In this document: piece after piece, positions 53,027 through 60,700 of the stretch | Numbering within the stretch: position 1 is the first letter of the stretch | Layout: every line of letters begins with the position of its first letter | NCBI GenBank assembly: GCA_947495125.1 | Contig: CANLXL010000001.1 | Location: 868,001 to 932,000 of the forward strand | Length of the DNA: 64,000 bases | Direction: 5' to 3' | Source: an uncultured Flaviramulus sp. | GTDB taxonomy: Bacteria > Bacteroidota > Bacteroidia > Flavobacteriales > Flavobacteriaceae | The notes under the pieces: generated by a model | Databases searched by the model: none | What the model was told of the DNA's origin: nothing | What the model saw: only the letters and a program-made list of their open reading frames with translations | Position numbers and translations under genes: made by a program

Positions 53027-55427
53027 AAAGTTTTTCAAGGTTTCCATTAAACCATATTTTTTTTCCTCCGGATAATACTACATCTAATTCTGAAGTATCA
53101 TATTTTATAATAACTTTAGTATTGTTCTTAGACAAAACACCTACCCGAATTAATTTTCCATGTTCCCATTCCATATCTACTTCAATATTACCTCTGGCTT
53201 TTAGCCCCGATACTTTTCCTGTATTCCATTCCGATGGCAATGCTGGAAGTAAATGGACATTGTCGGCATGCGATTGTAAAAGCATTTCAGCGATACCAGC
53301 AGTGCCTCCCATATTACCATCTAATTGAAAGGGTGGATGGGTAGAAAAAAGGTTACTATAAATACCACCTCCGTTAGCAAAGGATCCTCCATCTCCAGAA
53401 CCATAATTATTTTTTGCATCAATAAGGTGAATAGACCTTTTAAGCATTTTATGAGCATGGTCACCATCTAACAACCGAGACCAAAAATTAATTTTCCAAC
53501 CAATAGACCATCCGGTCCCTCCATCTCCTCTAGCGTTCAAAGTGACTTTGGCGGCTTCTGAAAGTTTTGGGGTATTAGCAGGATCTATCTGAAATCCGGG
53601 ATATAAGGCATATAAATGAGAAACATGCCTATGTCTGCTATTAGGGTCGTCAACATCTTCGTTCCATTCTTGCAACTGACCCCATTTACCGATCTTTAAC
53701 GGCAATAGTTTTTCTTTCGTTCTTATTAATTTCTCTTTAAATATATCGTCATTTTTTAATATGCTAGAAGCAGCTATACAATTGGTAAAAAGATCCCAAA
53801 CTATCTCAATATCCATATATGCTCCAGTAGAAATCCCACCATGTTCGGGAGAATAAGACGGTGATGAAATAATATAACCTTCTTTATTCTTTGTTAAATA
53901 ATCAAGCCAAAATAGCGCAGCTTCTTTCATGATTGGATAACCTTCATTACGGAGAAAAACAATATCTTGCGTATATTGATAATGCTCCCATATATGGCGT
54001 CCATACCATGCCGCACCGCCAGGGAAAAAGCCCCAAGGGAATTCCCAACCCGGAGCGGTATATCCAAAGGGATTGTTCATGGTGTTAACTATCCACCCAT
54101 CAGCATTAAAAAAATCTTTCGCAGTTTGACGCCCAGGCGCTCTTAACTTATCAATATAATCTAACAAAGGTTCGTGACATTCGGATAGATTAGTCACTTC
54201 AGCCGGCCAATAAATCATTTGTATATTAATATTAGCATGATAGTCTGCTGCCCATGCTGGACGTAACTGATAATTCCATTTCCCCTGAAGGTTTGCTGGC
54301 ATCGTTCCCGGTCTTGAACTACTTATCAAAAGATATCTGCCATACTGAAAAAACAAAGCTTCTAATGCCGGATCGAGTACACCCGAAGTGTAGTCTGCTA
54401 ATCGTTTATTTGTTGCTATTGAATCTTTATCAATTGTACCCAATTGTATATCAACTCTTGAATATAGTGCTGAATAATCATTAATATGCTCTTCTAATAA
54501 TTCATCATATTTTTTATCAGATAGTGCTGCTATGGTTTTTTCATTTAACAATTTAAAATCCCTTCCTTTATATTCAGGATATTCATTTTTGTAATCTGTT
54601 GCTGCCGTTAAATATAGGTTTAAGATTTTTGCTCCTTTAACGTTAAGGTGCCCTTCTGAAAAAGAAATGTTAATAGCATCTGTATCGATCAGCAGTTTGC
54701 TTTCGAAAGCCATATTATTATTCTCTAAATGACCTTTTAATATTAATTGACCATCTTCAAAACTAAGAGCACTATTTTTATGCAATGTTTCCACTCTAAC
54801 GGTATAATCTGTTCCATTAACATGATCATTCGTGAAACGAAATATCAAGGCACGTTTTGGATAACTGGCAAAATACTGTCTTTGATAATGAGTTTCTTCA
54901 ATTTGATAACTAACCGATCCCAAAGCTTCCGAAATATCAAGTTCTCTATGATAATTTTCTAGTTTTCCCGTCCCATGGTGCGTTTTTATGTAAACATCTC
55001 CAAATGGTTGATATGCTCCGAATCCATCCCATGTATGTGCGCCTCTTCTTTCCTTTATAACACCAGTTAATTCTTTGTTCGCCAATTCATGGGCTTCTTC
55101 ATACTTACCCTTATTTAACAACTTTCTTATCTGTGGTAAATATTTGTGAGCATCTTCTCTATTACCTCCATTATACGCATCCCATTCTCCTTTCCCTCCT
55201 GCCCATAGAGATTCTTCATTAAATTGAATATGTTCTTCTTCAACTCCTCCAAAAAACATAGCTCCCATATAGCCATTCCCTATTGGTAACGCTTCCTTCA
55301 TCCAAGAAGAAGCCGGATATTCATACCATAATCTATCCGTTATTTTTTTTTCACTCTCAATTTTATTTTCACAAGCACAAAGCAAAGCTATGATTGCAAC
55401 TAGTATGAGCAATCTATTTTTTTTCAT
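53022..55427 (-). CDS. GH95 alpha-L-fucosidase
   Basis: An 801-residue lipoprotein (LLVAIIALLCAC). GH95 landmarks in order: WYEYPASSWMKEALPIGNG, HIQFNEESLWAGG, the substrate-binding Asn pair in YHANINIQMIYWPAE, the acid Glu in SPSYSPEHGG, RHRHVSHLYALYPG, and the Asp in QLDGNMGGTAGIAEML. The His of HVSHLY, replaced in a GH95 alpha-L-galactosidase, is kept here, which favours fucose as substrate. GH95 enzymes usually hydrolyse alpha-1,2-linked fucose with inversion. The operator-like palindrome at 55578-55597, shared with the fucose catabolic operon, lies 150 bases upstream. Confidence 0.93.
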   Translation of the reverse strand: MKKNRLLILVAIIALLCACENKIESEKKITDRLWYEYPASSWMKEALPIGNGYMGAMFFGGVEEEHIQFNEESLWAGGKGEWDAYNGGNREDAHKYLPQIRKLLNKGKYEEAHELANKELTGVIKERRGAHTWDGFGAYQPFGDVYIKTHHGTGKLENYHRELDISEALGSVSYQIEETHYQRQYFASYPKRALIFRFTNDHVNGTDYTVRVETLHKNSALSFEDGQLILKGHLENNNMAFESKLLIDTDAINISFSEGHLNVKGAKILNLYLTAATDYKNEYPEYKGRDFKLLNEKTIAALSDKKYDELLEEHINDYSALYSRVDIQLGTIDKDSIATNKRLADYTSGVLDPALEALFFQYGRYLLISSSRPGTMPANLQGKWNYQLRPAWAADYHANINIQMIYWPAEVTNLSECHEPLLDYIDKLRAPGRQTAKDFFNADGWIVNTMNNPFGYTAPGWEFPWGFFPGGAAWYGRHIWEHYQYTQDIVFLRNEGYPIMKEAALFWLDYLTKNKEGYIISSPSYSPEHGGISTGAYMDIEIVWDLFTNCIAASSILKNDDIFKEKLIRTKEKLLPLKIGKWGQLQEWNEDVDDPNSRHRHVSHLYALYPGFQIDPANTPKLSEAAKVTLNARGDGGTGWSIGWKINFWSRLLDGDHAHKMLKRSIHLIDAKNNYGSGDGGSFANGGGIYSNLFSTHPPFQLDGNMGGTAGIAEMLLQSHADNVHLLPALPSEWNTGKVSGLKARGNIEVDMEWEHGKLIRVGVLSKNNTKVIIKYDTSELDVVLSGGKKIWFNGNLEKLY

Positions 55428-55577
55428 AATAATATATTTGATTTAATAAGAAAGTGCTTTTAAATTTATCTTTATTATATCTTTTTATTTTTTGTATTGA
55501 AAGCTCAACAATTTTAAAAACAATAAGTCTTTCACATAATTCGCATTAAAATTCAAAAAATTGTTGTTTAATAAAGG

Positions 55578-55597
55578 TCGCTTAATCGATTTAGCTA
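55578..55597. promoter_or_regulatory. LacI-type operator-like palindrome, copy 3 of 3 (before GH95)
   Basis: The minus strand reads TAGCTAAATCGATTAAGCGA. The 16-base core GCTAAATCGATTAAGC is identical to the core at 8427-8446 and nearly so to 14619-14638. Just upstream on the same strand lies the relic of a lacI gene, repeating the lacI-operator-gene order seen at 13558-14712. Confidence 0.75.
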
Positions 55598-55705
55598 AAG
55601 TACATTATTTTTTAATAGTTTGAAATAAAATAACTTAAAAAGAAGTAAATAACTCATAATCAATGAGTAATCAATGGAAAACATGATTTTTTTTAAGTCA
55701 TACTC

Positions 55706-56010
55706 TTAATTTTTAATTTGATTCATAATCAAACTTACAGCAGGTCTCCTAACTCTTCATTTGGTTATACTCCATAAGAGATGGGATTTTGCACTAAAGA
55801 TATAACATCATAATTATCCAACGATAATAAAGAAATTCCATCCAGAATATCTTTATAATTTTCAATAATATACTGGATTCCCAAAAAAACCAGTTGATTA
55901 TTAACTAAAGCAAATAACATTAATTTCTAATTGTATAGCTAATAACTCATCAATAATCACTCGTATTTTTTTCTATATCAAGAAAAGACAAGATTTTTAC
56001 TAACATTAAG
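55706..56010 (-). pseudogene. Decayed C-terminal part of a LacI-family regulator
   Basis: Minus-strand frames give LVKILSFLDIEKNTS, IDELLAIQLEINVICFS, NNQLVFLGIQYIIENYKD, ISLLSLDNYDVISLVQNP, ISYGV and, in another frame, AVSLIMNQIKN. They align in order with LVKNVPFKGIEEET, RELLNMDKPIDAIYFANN, LAFLGVKFIKEYN, ICSFDSFEFMSLLDTP, LVYGV and AVDLIMKQIN of the intact LacI at 13558-14562. At least three stops or frame changes break it, and no helix-turn-helix part remains. It was probably a paralogue of that regulator. Confidence 0.75.
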
Positions 56011-56013
56011 CGT

Positions 56014-56175
56014 TTAAAACTTTTTTTTGTAATTATACCGAAAACAATATAAATATTCTGCTCGCATTTGGTCTGTAGCGATTCCAACTATTAATTTAGG
56101 CTTATCCTTCGTTTGACAATGAACTTGACTACTGAATACTAATCTTGTTAGAATTGTTTTTATAATTATTCTCTT
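56014..56175 (-). pseudogene. N-terminal fragment of a PafA-type alkaline phosphatase
   Basis: A minus-strand frame of about 50 codons reads a short hydrophobic lead, then DKPKLIVGIATDQMRAEYLY and CFRYNY, ending at TAA 56014-56016. Alkaline phosphatases of the PafA group begin with KPKLVVGIVVDQMRYDYL, so the match is close. Nothing of the remaining roughly 500 residues follows; lacI debris takes over directly. It is a breakpoint between two lost genes. Confidence 0.6.
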
Positions 56176-56304
56176 TTAAATTTCATTTTTAAACTTCCCC
56201 TGATTTAGATAAAAAGGGCTAGCTAATAATAAAGCTAACCCTTCGCTTAAAAATAAACTAATTCAAAATTCTTGGATGTTTTAATAAATTTCTTGTTTTT
56301 TTAT

Positions 56305-56602
56305 TTATTCTTTAGAACTATAAGGCCCAGCTTTATTTATTATTTTTAACTCAAAACCATCGTCATCTATTAAATAAACATAATATTCAGATCCCTTTGG
56401 CATAACTCTTATAACAATATGCCCATTTTTTCCTTTGACTAAACCTTTCAATTTTTCAGAAAATAAATTAAAGGTTTCATCATGAAGATTATTAACATAA
56501 AAGCCTGAATTAATATTGACAACTTGTTGTAAAGGTGTAAACTCTTCTTGTTTTTCGTTTTAGTTCGCTAATTAATGAACTAGCACTCTTCTTTTTGTCC
56601 AT
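56305..56602 (-). pseudogene. Small unrecognised gene with one frameshift
   Basis: A start at 56602 gives MDKKKSASSLISELK. One base too many in the run at 56558-56561 then shifts the frame. In the other frame the sequence continues as NEKQEEFTPLQQVVNINSGF, HIVIRVMPKGSEYYVYLIDD and DGFELKIINKAGPYSSKE to the stop at 56305. Together this would be about 98 residues, compact and soluble, with no known domain. A sequencing error in the homopolymer is possible. It lies just downstream of the integrase and repeat B, where integrative-element cargo would be expected. Confidence 0.5.
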
Positions 56603-56619
56603 CTGTTTGCTTTTAAAGG

Positions 56620-56662
56620 TTATTAAATCTATCTCTAAGATTTAACCCTTTAAAAGTTCACT
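56620..56662. repeat. Structured direct repeat, copy B (first copy at 38890-38931)
   Basis: Same orientation as copy A: TTATTAAATCTATCTCT, the AAATCT/AGATTT arms, CCCTTTAAA and a final TCACT are kept. It begins 18 bases from the start codon of the small gene and ends 75 bases before the integrase stop. The copies are 17.7 kb apart and enclose the sigma/FecR/SusCD/GH95 block. Confidence 0.65.
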
Positions 56663-56736
56663 TTTTGCTGACGTCTAACACTAATACTTTCCACTATTTG
56701 AAAAACTCAACTCAGCCAAAAAACCAATTTTTAAAT

Positions 56737-57957
56737 TCACTCCAATATCAATTTTAGTTTTTCCATGTCCTGACTCACCTTTTTTTCAACTACTCTAGCA
56801 TAGATTTGGGTTGTTACCAGCTTTGTATGACCCAAAAGTTTTGAAACGGTTTCTATTGGCACACCATTACTTAAAGTTACGGTTGTGGCAAAGGTGTGAC
56901 GCGCCATATGAAAAGTAAGGTTCTTCTTGATGCCACAATGGTCTGCTATTTCCTTTAGATAGCTATTCAATTTTTGATTAGACAATTTAGGTAGAAGATT
57001 ATCATTATTAGAAGTTCTAAAATTATTTTTATACTTATCGACTAAGATACTAGCCTTAGGAAGTAAAGGTATTTTAAAAGGTGTTCCAGTCTTTGTCCTT
57101 TTCGCCGATATCCAAGAAAGACCATCTATTCCCTTTACTATATTCACGGCTGTCAATCGAACGATATCACTATAAGAAATACCTGTGTAACAACTAAAAA
57201 CAAATAAATCTTTAACAACTACCAGACGCTCAATCTTGGAGGATAAATTCTCAATACTTTGTAATTCCTCGCCAGTAAGAAATTCTCGTTCTTTCTTTTC
57301 AATCTTTATTTTAAAATTAACAAACGGATCTCTATTAATCCATTCCATCTGATAAGCAAGAGTAACCATTCTACGTAATCGTTTAATATGTTTCATAGCC
57401 GTATTATTTCCAATTTCGGATTGTCCACTCTTTGGAATATAGGAGCGCAGAAAATCTTCAAAACCTATTACAAAACTATAATCAAGTTCACAGAGAAGAA
57501 TATCAGTAACTTTATATTCCTTTAAAATATACTCTACCATATACCTTTGACTGGTTTTATATTGACCCATAGTATTTTTATGCAACTTGTGTTGCATCTT
57601 TTCATTATGATAGTCAATAAGGTTTTGAAAAGAAAAACGCCTCCTGTCATCACCTAGATATCTAGCTTTTATCATTTGGGAAGTAAATGGCTTTTCTTCC
57701 TTCTTGAAATCTTCGTAAATCCGATAAACTTTTGATTGTACCTCGTTCAAATAAAGATTTAGAATACGTGAATCCTTATCTGTTCCCCTTGCTCTCTGGG
57801 TTTTTTCATCCCAAGTAGTAATATTAATTTTCTTTTTAAGGCTAATATTAACGCGCTTACCATTTAAGGTAATACGCAAGTAGATATTTACTTGGTCTTT
57901 CATTACTCGTTTACCGTATACCCAAAACAGTACTGAAAATGTTGTTGAAGTTCTCAT
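56737..57957 (-). CDS. Tyrosine recombinase / integrase of the Bacteroidota mobile-element type
   Basis: A 406-residue integrase. Arm-binding domain (about 1-95, VNIYLRITLNGKRVNISLKK), SAM-like core-binding domain (about 105-215, NLIDYHNEKMQHKLHKNTMG) and catalytic domain (about 225-400). Catalytic residues visible are Lys in AKRTKTGTPFKIPL, His/Arg in HMARHTFATT, His in LLGHTKLVTTQIYARV and the Tyr of YARV. The first Arg of the usual set (TGLRxSD) reads TGISYSD, so it is absent; some Bacteroidota integrases are known to lack it. It is 230 bases from the 3' end of tRNA-Asp, the classic position for an integrated island. Confidence 0.93.
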   Translation of the reverse strand: MRTSTTFSVLFWVYGKRVMKDQVNIYLRITLNGKRVNISLKKKINITTWDEKTQRARGTDKDSRILNLYLNEVQSKVYRIYEDFKKEEKPFTSQMIKARYLGDDRRRFSFQNLIDYHNEKMQHKLHKNTMGQYKTSQRYMVEYILKEYKVTDILLCELDYSFVIGFEDFLRSYIPKSGQSEIGNNTAMKHIKRLRRMVTLAYQMEWINRDPFVNFKIKIEKKEREFLTGEELQSIENLSSKIERLVVVKDLFVFSCYTGISYSDIVRLTAVNIVKGIDGLSWISAKRTKTGTPFKIPLLPKASILVDKYKNNFRTSNNDNLLPKLSNQKLNSYLKEIADHCGIKKNLTFHMARHTFATTVTLSNGVPIETVSKLLGHTKLVTTQIYARVVEKKVSQDMEKLKLILE

Positions 57958-58129
57958 AGTTGTCGTCTTTTAATGGTTAAACATTATTGAGACGAAAGTC
58001 AAATCAACTATAATAATATGAGTAAGTTACGTTATTCTGTCAACATAATTAGTAATAAAAAGATATGTTGACGATTTGTGACCTTTTGGAATCAAATAGA
58101 ATCGAATTCTATGATTGCTCTAAAAAGAT

Positions 58130-58163
58130 AAAACCTTGTAAATCATATGATTTACAAGGTTTT
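58130..58163. terminator. Perfect 34-base palindrome, bidirectional terminator between tRNA-Asp and integrase
   Basis: The arm AAAACCTTGTAAATCAT (58130-58146) is perfectly complementary to 58147-58163, so a T-run follows the stem on either strand. It lies 24 bases beyond the 3' end of tRNA-Asp and 172 bases upstream of the integrase start. It should stop tRNA transcription. Confidence 0.85.
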
Positions 58164-58187
58164 GAGGATTTTTGATAATCCTTTTAG

Positions 58188-58261
58188 CGGTCTGGACGGG
58201 ACTCGAACCCGCGACCTTCGCCGTGACAGGGCGACATTCTAACCAACTGAACTACCAGACC
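58188..58261 (-). tRNA. trnD: tRNA-Asp (anticodon GTC)
   Basis: A full cloverleaf on the minus strand, 74 bases. The acceptor stem GGTCTGG/CCAGACC closes it with discriminator G. The D-arm has AGTTCAGTTGGTTAGA. The anticodon stem TCGCC/GGCGA holds loop CTGTCAC with anticodon GTC, and the T-arm has GGTTCGAGTCCC. The CCA end is not encoded. It is probably the integration target of the element whose integrase lies just downstream; I found no second copy of its 3' end in the window. Confidence 0.95.
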
Positions 58262-58327
58262 GTTGCATTATTGCGGTTGCAAATATACATGGCTTTTTTA
58301 ATATCTCAAACGTTTTTTATACATTTT

Positions 58328-59257
58328 TTAAATAAATTTCTGCCGCTCTACCATGTAGGTTGTCAATACACTATTAAAATGATTATTAATATCGGCTTCT
58401 ACATATTTAATCTTGTATTGCGCACATTTTAAACGCAGCGCTTCAAAGTAATCCTTAACCGTTGCATGGTAACTTTCCCGAATACTATCGGCATATAAAT
58501 TAATGTGCTCTCCGGTTTCAACATCTATAAAACGCTTGGGGCTATTATCAAAATCGAAACTTAACTCCTTGTTCTTATCAAACACATGGAACAATATGAC
58601 CTCATGTTTATTATACTTCAAATGCCTTAAAGCTTCAAATAATTTGGTATCATCCTCAGAGGTTTGAAGCATGTCTGTAAACAAAAAGATCATCGAACGT
58701 CTATGGATCTTTTCTGCGATTTGATGCAAATAGGTATAGGTTTCTGTTTTTTTATTCAAAGGTTTGGAAACAACAACATCGCTCAACATATTCAACAGCA
58801 TTTGAAGATGTCTTTCACTACCCTTTTCCGGGGCATAAAAATCGTAGTTATCACTATAAATACTTAAACCTACGGCATCACGTTGTCTTTTAAGCATTTG
58901 CATTAAGGATGCCGCGGCTAAGACCGAAAATGCAATTTTATTAAGCTTATCTATCGAAAAATTATTCATTTCAGGATAGTGCATCGAACTGCTATTATCT
59001 ACAATGATATGGCACCGTAAGTTCGTTTCATCATCGTAACGCTTAGTATAGAGTTTGTCGGTTTTAGCAAACAATTTCCAATCGATATGGCGGGTACTTT
59101 CTCCCTGATTGTATATTTTATGTTCGGCAAATTCGGCAGAAAACCCATGAAACGGACTCTTATGCATTCCCGCAATAAAGCCTTCCACGACTTGTTTGGC
59201 AAGTAGTTCTAAGTTCTTAAAGCCTTCAGCTTTGTTAAGTTCGTCTTGTAAGTTCAT
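58328..59257 (-). CDS. DUF58 protein with von Willebrand A-type fold
   Basis: A 309-residue cytoplasmic protein. DUF58 signatures are GFSAEFAEHKIYNQGESTRH and IDWKLFAKTDKLYTKRYDDE. The metal-binding DxSxS motif of a vWA fold is IIVDNSSSMHYP, with a later FLFTDM. Such proteins are usually encoded with a MoxR ATPase and Bat proteins and are thought to take part in envelope stress tolerance or in assembling metal-dependent complexes. Those partners are not seen here, so they may lie elsewhere. It belongs to the ordinary chromosome on the far side of tRNA-Asp. Confidence 0.9.
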   Translation of the reverse strand: MNLQDELNKAEGFKNLELLAKQVVEGFIAGMHKSPFHGFSAEFAEHKIYNQGESTRHIDWKLFAKTDKLYTKRYDDETNLRCHIIVDNSSSMHYPEMNNFSIDKLNKIAFSVLAAASLMQMLKRQRDAVGLSIYSDNYDFYAPEKGSERHLQMLLNMLSDVVVSKPLNKKTETYTYLHQIAEKIHRRSMIFLFTDMLQTSEDDTKLFEALRHLKYNKHEVILFHVFDKNKELSFDFDNSPKRFIDVETGEHINLYADSIRESYHATVKDYFEALRLKCAQYKIKYVEADINNHFNSVLTTYMVERQKFI

Positions 59258-59321
59258 TGAAAAGAAGTTTTCTTGAATTTAAGCCATCTCAAAGTCCACG
59301 GCCTTATGCCTAATCTCTATT

Positions 59322-59356
59322 ACCTTTTACCTTTTGCCTTTCGCCTTTTGCTTTTC
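59322..59356. repeat. Degenerate 7-base tandem repeat (ACCTTTT/GCCTTTT)
   Basis: About five units of ACCTTTT, GCCTTTC, GCCTTTT type follow one another between the DUF58 and clpP genes. Such pyrimidine-rich strings are frequent between flavobacterial genes. I know of no established function. Confidence 0.7.
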
Positions 59357-59361
59357 CCAAT

Positions 59362-59919
59362 CTAAACAACGGCATCGACAATACCATAAGCTACAGATTC
59401 ATCAGCACTCATCCAGTGGTCGCGGTTAAAATCCTTCATCACTTTGTCAAAGGTTTGCCCACAATTATCGGCCAATATTTGTGCACTTAATTCTTTGGTT
59501 AGAATAATTTCTTTTGCAGTGATTTCTATATCACTGGCCGGTCCGCGTGCACCGCCACTAGGTTGGTGAATCATAACTCGGGCATGAGGTTGTATAAAGC
59601 GTTTTCCTTTTTCACCCGCCGATAATATAATCGATCCCATAGAAGCTGCAAATCCGGTACATATTGTTGATACCGGACTTTTAATGGATTTCATACAATC
59701 GTAAATTGCAAAACCTGAAGTCACATAGCCTCCCGGGCTGTTAACATATAAATGAATGGTTTCATTGGATAAGGCATCTAAATACAATAAACGGTCTACA
59801 ACATGTTTTGCCGAATCGTCATCGACCTGTCCCCATAAAAACACTTTACGTCCTTCTATTAACTTCTGATCTATGGCATCCTGAACTTTATTTCTACTCA
59901 TATCTATTTTAATTTGCAT
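59362..59919 (-). CDS. clpP: ClpP-family serine protease
   Basis: A 185-residue ClpP. YVNSPGGYVTSGFAIYDCM, the nucleophile Ser (about 93) in GFAASMGS, the His (about 118) in MIHQPSGGARG and the acidic region KDFNRDHWMSADESVAYG are all in place, so it should be active in a barrel with a Clp ATPase. It is slightly shorter than a main cellular ClpP and stands next to thioredoxin and not next to clpX, so it may be a second copy (inference). Either the ATG at 59919 or the one at 59901 could be the start. Confidence 0.9.
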   Translation of the reverse strand: MQIKIDMSRNKVQDAIDQKLIEGRKVFLWGQVDDDSAKHVVDRLLYLDALSNETIHLYVNSPGGYVTSGFAIYDCMKSIKSPVSTICTGFAASMGSIILSAGEKGKRFIQPHARVMIHQPSGGARGPASDIEITAKEIILTKELSAQILADNCGQTFDKVMKDFNRDHWMSADESVAYGIVDAVV

Positions 59920-59928
59920 CTAAAATAA

Positions 59929-59960
59929 AAAAAGGTTTGCCATAATGACAAACCTTTTTA
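59929..59960 (-). terminator. Intrinsic terminator of trxA
   Basis: AAAGGTTTG and CAAACCTTT form a stem with a short loop (CCATAATGA). On the minus strand a T-run follows. It lies 21 bases after the thioredoxin stop and directly before clpP. Confidence 0.8.
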
Positions 59961-59981
59961 TTTTTCTTTTCTATTTATTGC

Positions 59982-60299
59982 TTACAAAAGCGAATCGATA
60001 GCTTCTGTATATGCATTTTTAGGCGCGACACCTACTTGTCTTCCAACAACCTCACCACCTTTAAATACTAAAACCGTAGGAATATTACGCACACCATATT
60101 TCGCTGCAAACTCTTGATTCGCATCAACATCTACTTTTCCAACAACAGCTTTACCTTCATATTCTCCACTAATTTCTTCAATGATTGGTCCAACCATTCT
60201 ACAAGGTCCACACCAGGCTGCCCAAAAATCAACCAAAACCGGTTTATCGCTATTTAAAACTGTTTCTTCAAACGTTGCATCTGTTATTTCTAATGCCAT
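59982..60299 (-). CDS. trxA: Thioredoxin
   Basis: A 105-residue cytoplasmic thioredoxin. FWAAWCGPCRMVGPI carries the active-site Cys pair (WCGPC), KVDVDANQEFAAKYGVRNIPT has the cis-Pro segment, and VLVFKGGEVVGRQVG follows. It reduces protein disulfides. The length and motifs are standard. A TAAGTTTG -7-like box lies upstream at 60340-60347 on the minus strand, and a strong terminator follows the gene. Confidence 0.96.
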   Translation of the reverse strand: MALEITDATFEETVLNSDKPVLVDFWAAWCGPCRMVGPIIEEISGEYEGKAVVGKVDVDANQEFAAKYGVRNIPTVLVFKGGEVVGRQVGVAPKNAYTEAIDSLL

Positions 60300-60339
60300 A
60301 ATTTTATAATTTAATCTATTTTACTTTTAATTTATTTTA

Positions 60340-60347
60340 CAAACTTA
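60340..60347 (-). promoter_or_regulatory. Probable -7 box of trxA
   Basis: TAAGTTTG on the minus strand fits the Bacteroidota TAnnTTTG consensus and lies 41 bases upstream of the trxA start. No clear -33 box was found. Confidence 0.5.
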
Positions 60348-60618
60348 GTCAAAAAAATTTCGATAGCTTACACCCTAACAATTTGTTTTGCTTATAACCA
60401 TATTGTTTCAAGTTATTTATACATTTAAACGTAACCACATTTTGTCTTTTTCAACGTTTGAATAGGTATTTATTATAAATTGCTCTGATTGAAAACGTAT
60501 GTATTCTATAAATTATTTTTCTTCGGAAAAACGAAAGAAACCCCAATAAAAATAAGAACTCAAGCCAGATCAAACACACCTGCCCTTTCATCTCTAAGGT
60601 TTTCATATTCAAAATTAC

Positions 60619-60634
60619 GCAACCAAAAAGTTGC
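60619..60634. promoter_or_regulatory. ArsR-operator-like inverted repeat, copy 1
   Basis: GCAACCAAAAAGTTGC has perfect 5-base arms and is followed by ATAATAA. A near-identical copy starts 42 bases further on. It lies upstream of the SRPBCC-ArsR operon and is a good candidate for autoregulation. Confidence 0.6.
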
Positions 60635-60660
60635 ATAATAAATTTATTTGCTTTAGTTTA

Positions 60661-60676
60661 GCAACCGAAAAGTTGC
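60661..60676. promoter_or_regulatory. ArsR-operator-like inverted repeat, copy 2
   Basis: GCAACCGAAAAGTTGC differs by one base from copy 1 and also precedes ATAATAA. The 42-base spacing is four helical turns, which places both sites on the same face of the DNA. It ends 24 bases before the first start codon. Confidence 0.6.
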
Positions 60677-60700
60677 ATAATAATCAAAAATCAAATAATT

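Larger units (their letters stand above)
60300..60700. other. 401-base divergent promoter region of trxA and the SRPBCC operon
   Basis: Contains the trxA -7-like box TAAGTTTG (60340-60347, minus strand) and two inverted repeats GCAAC-N6-GTTGC (60619, 60661) before the SRPBCC gene. No gene is seen; a short open frame at 60451-60636 looks accidental. Confidence 0.6.

Noticed and set aside
56737-58261. Attachment-site copy of the tRNA-Asp 3' end elsewhere in the window
   Set aside because: I looked for the sequence complementary to the tRNA T-arm and acceptor end in both orientations and found only the tRNA itself, so the other edge of any island is not in this window.
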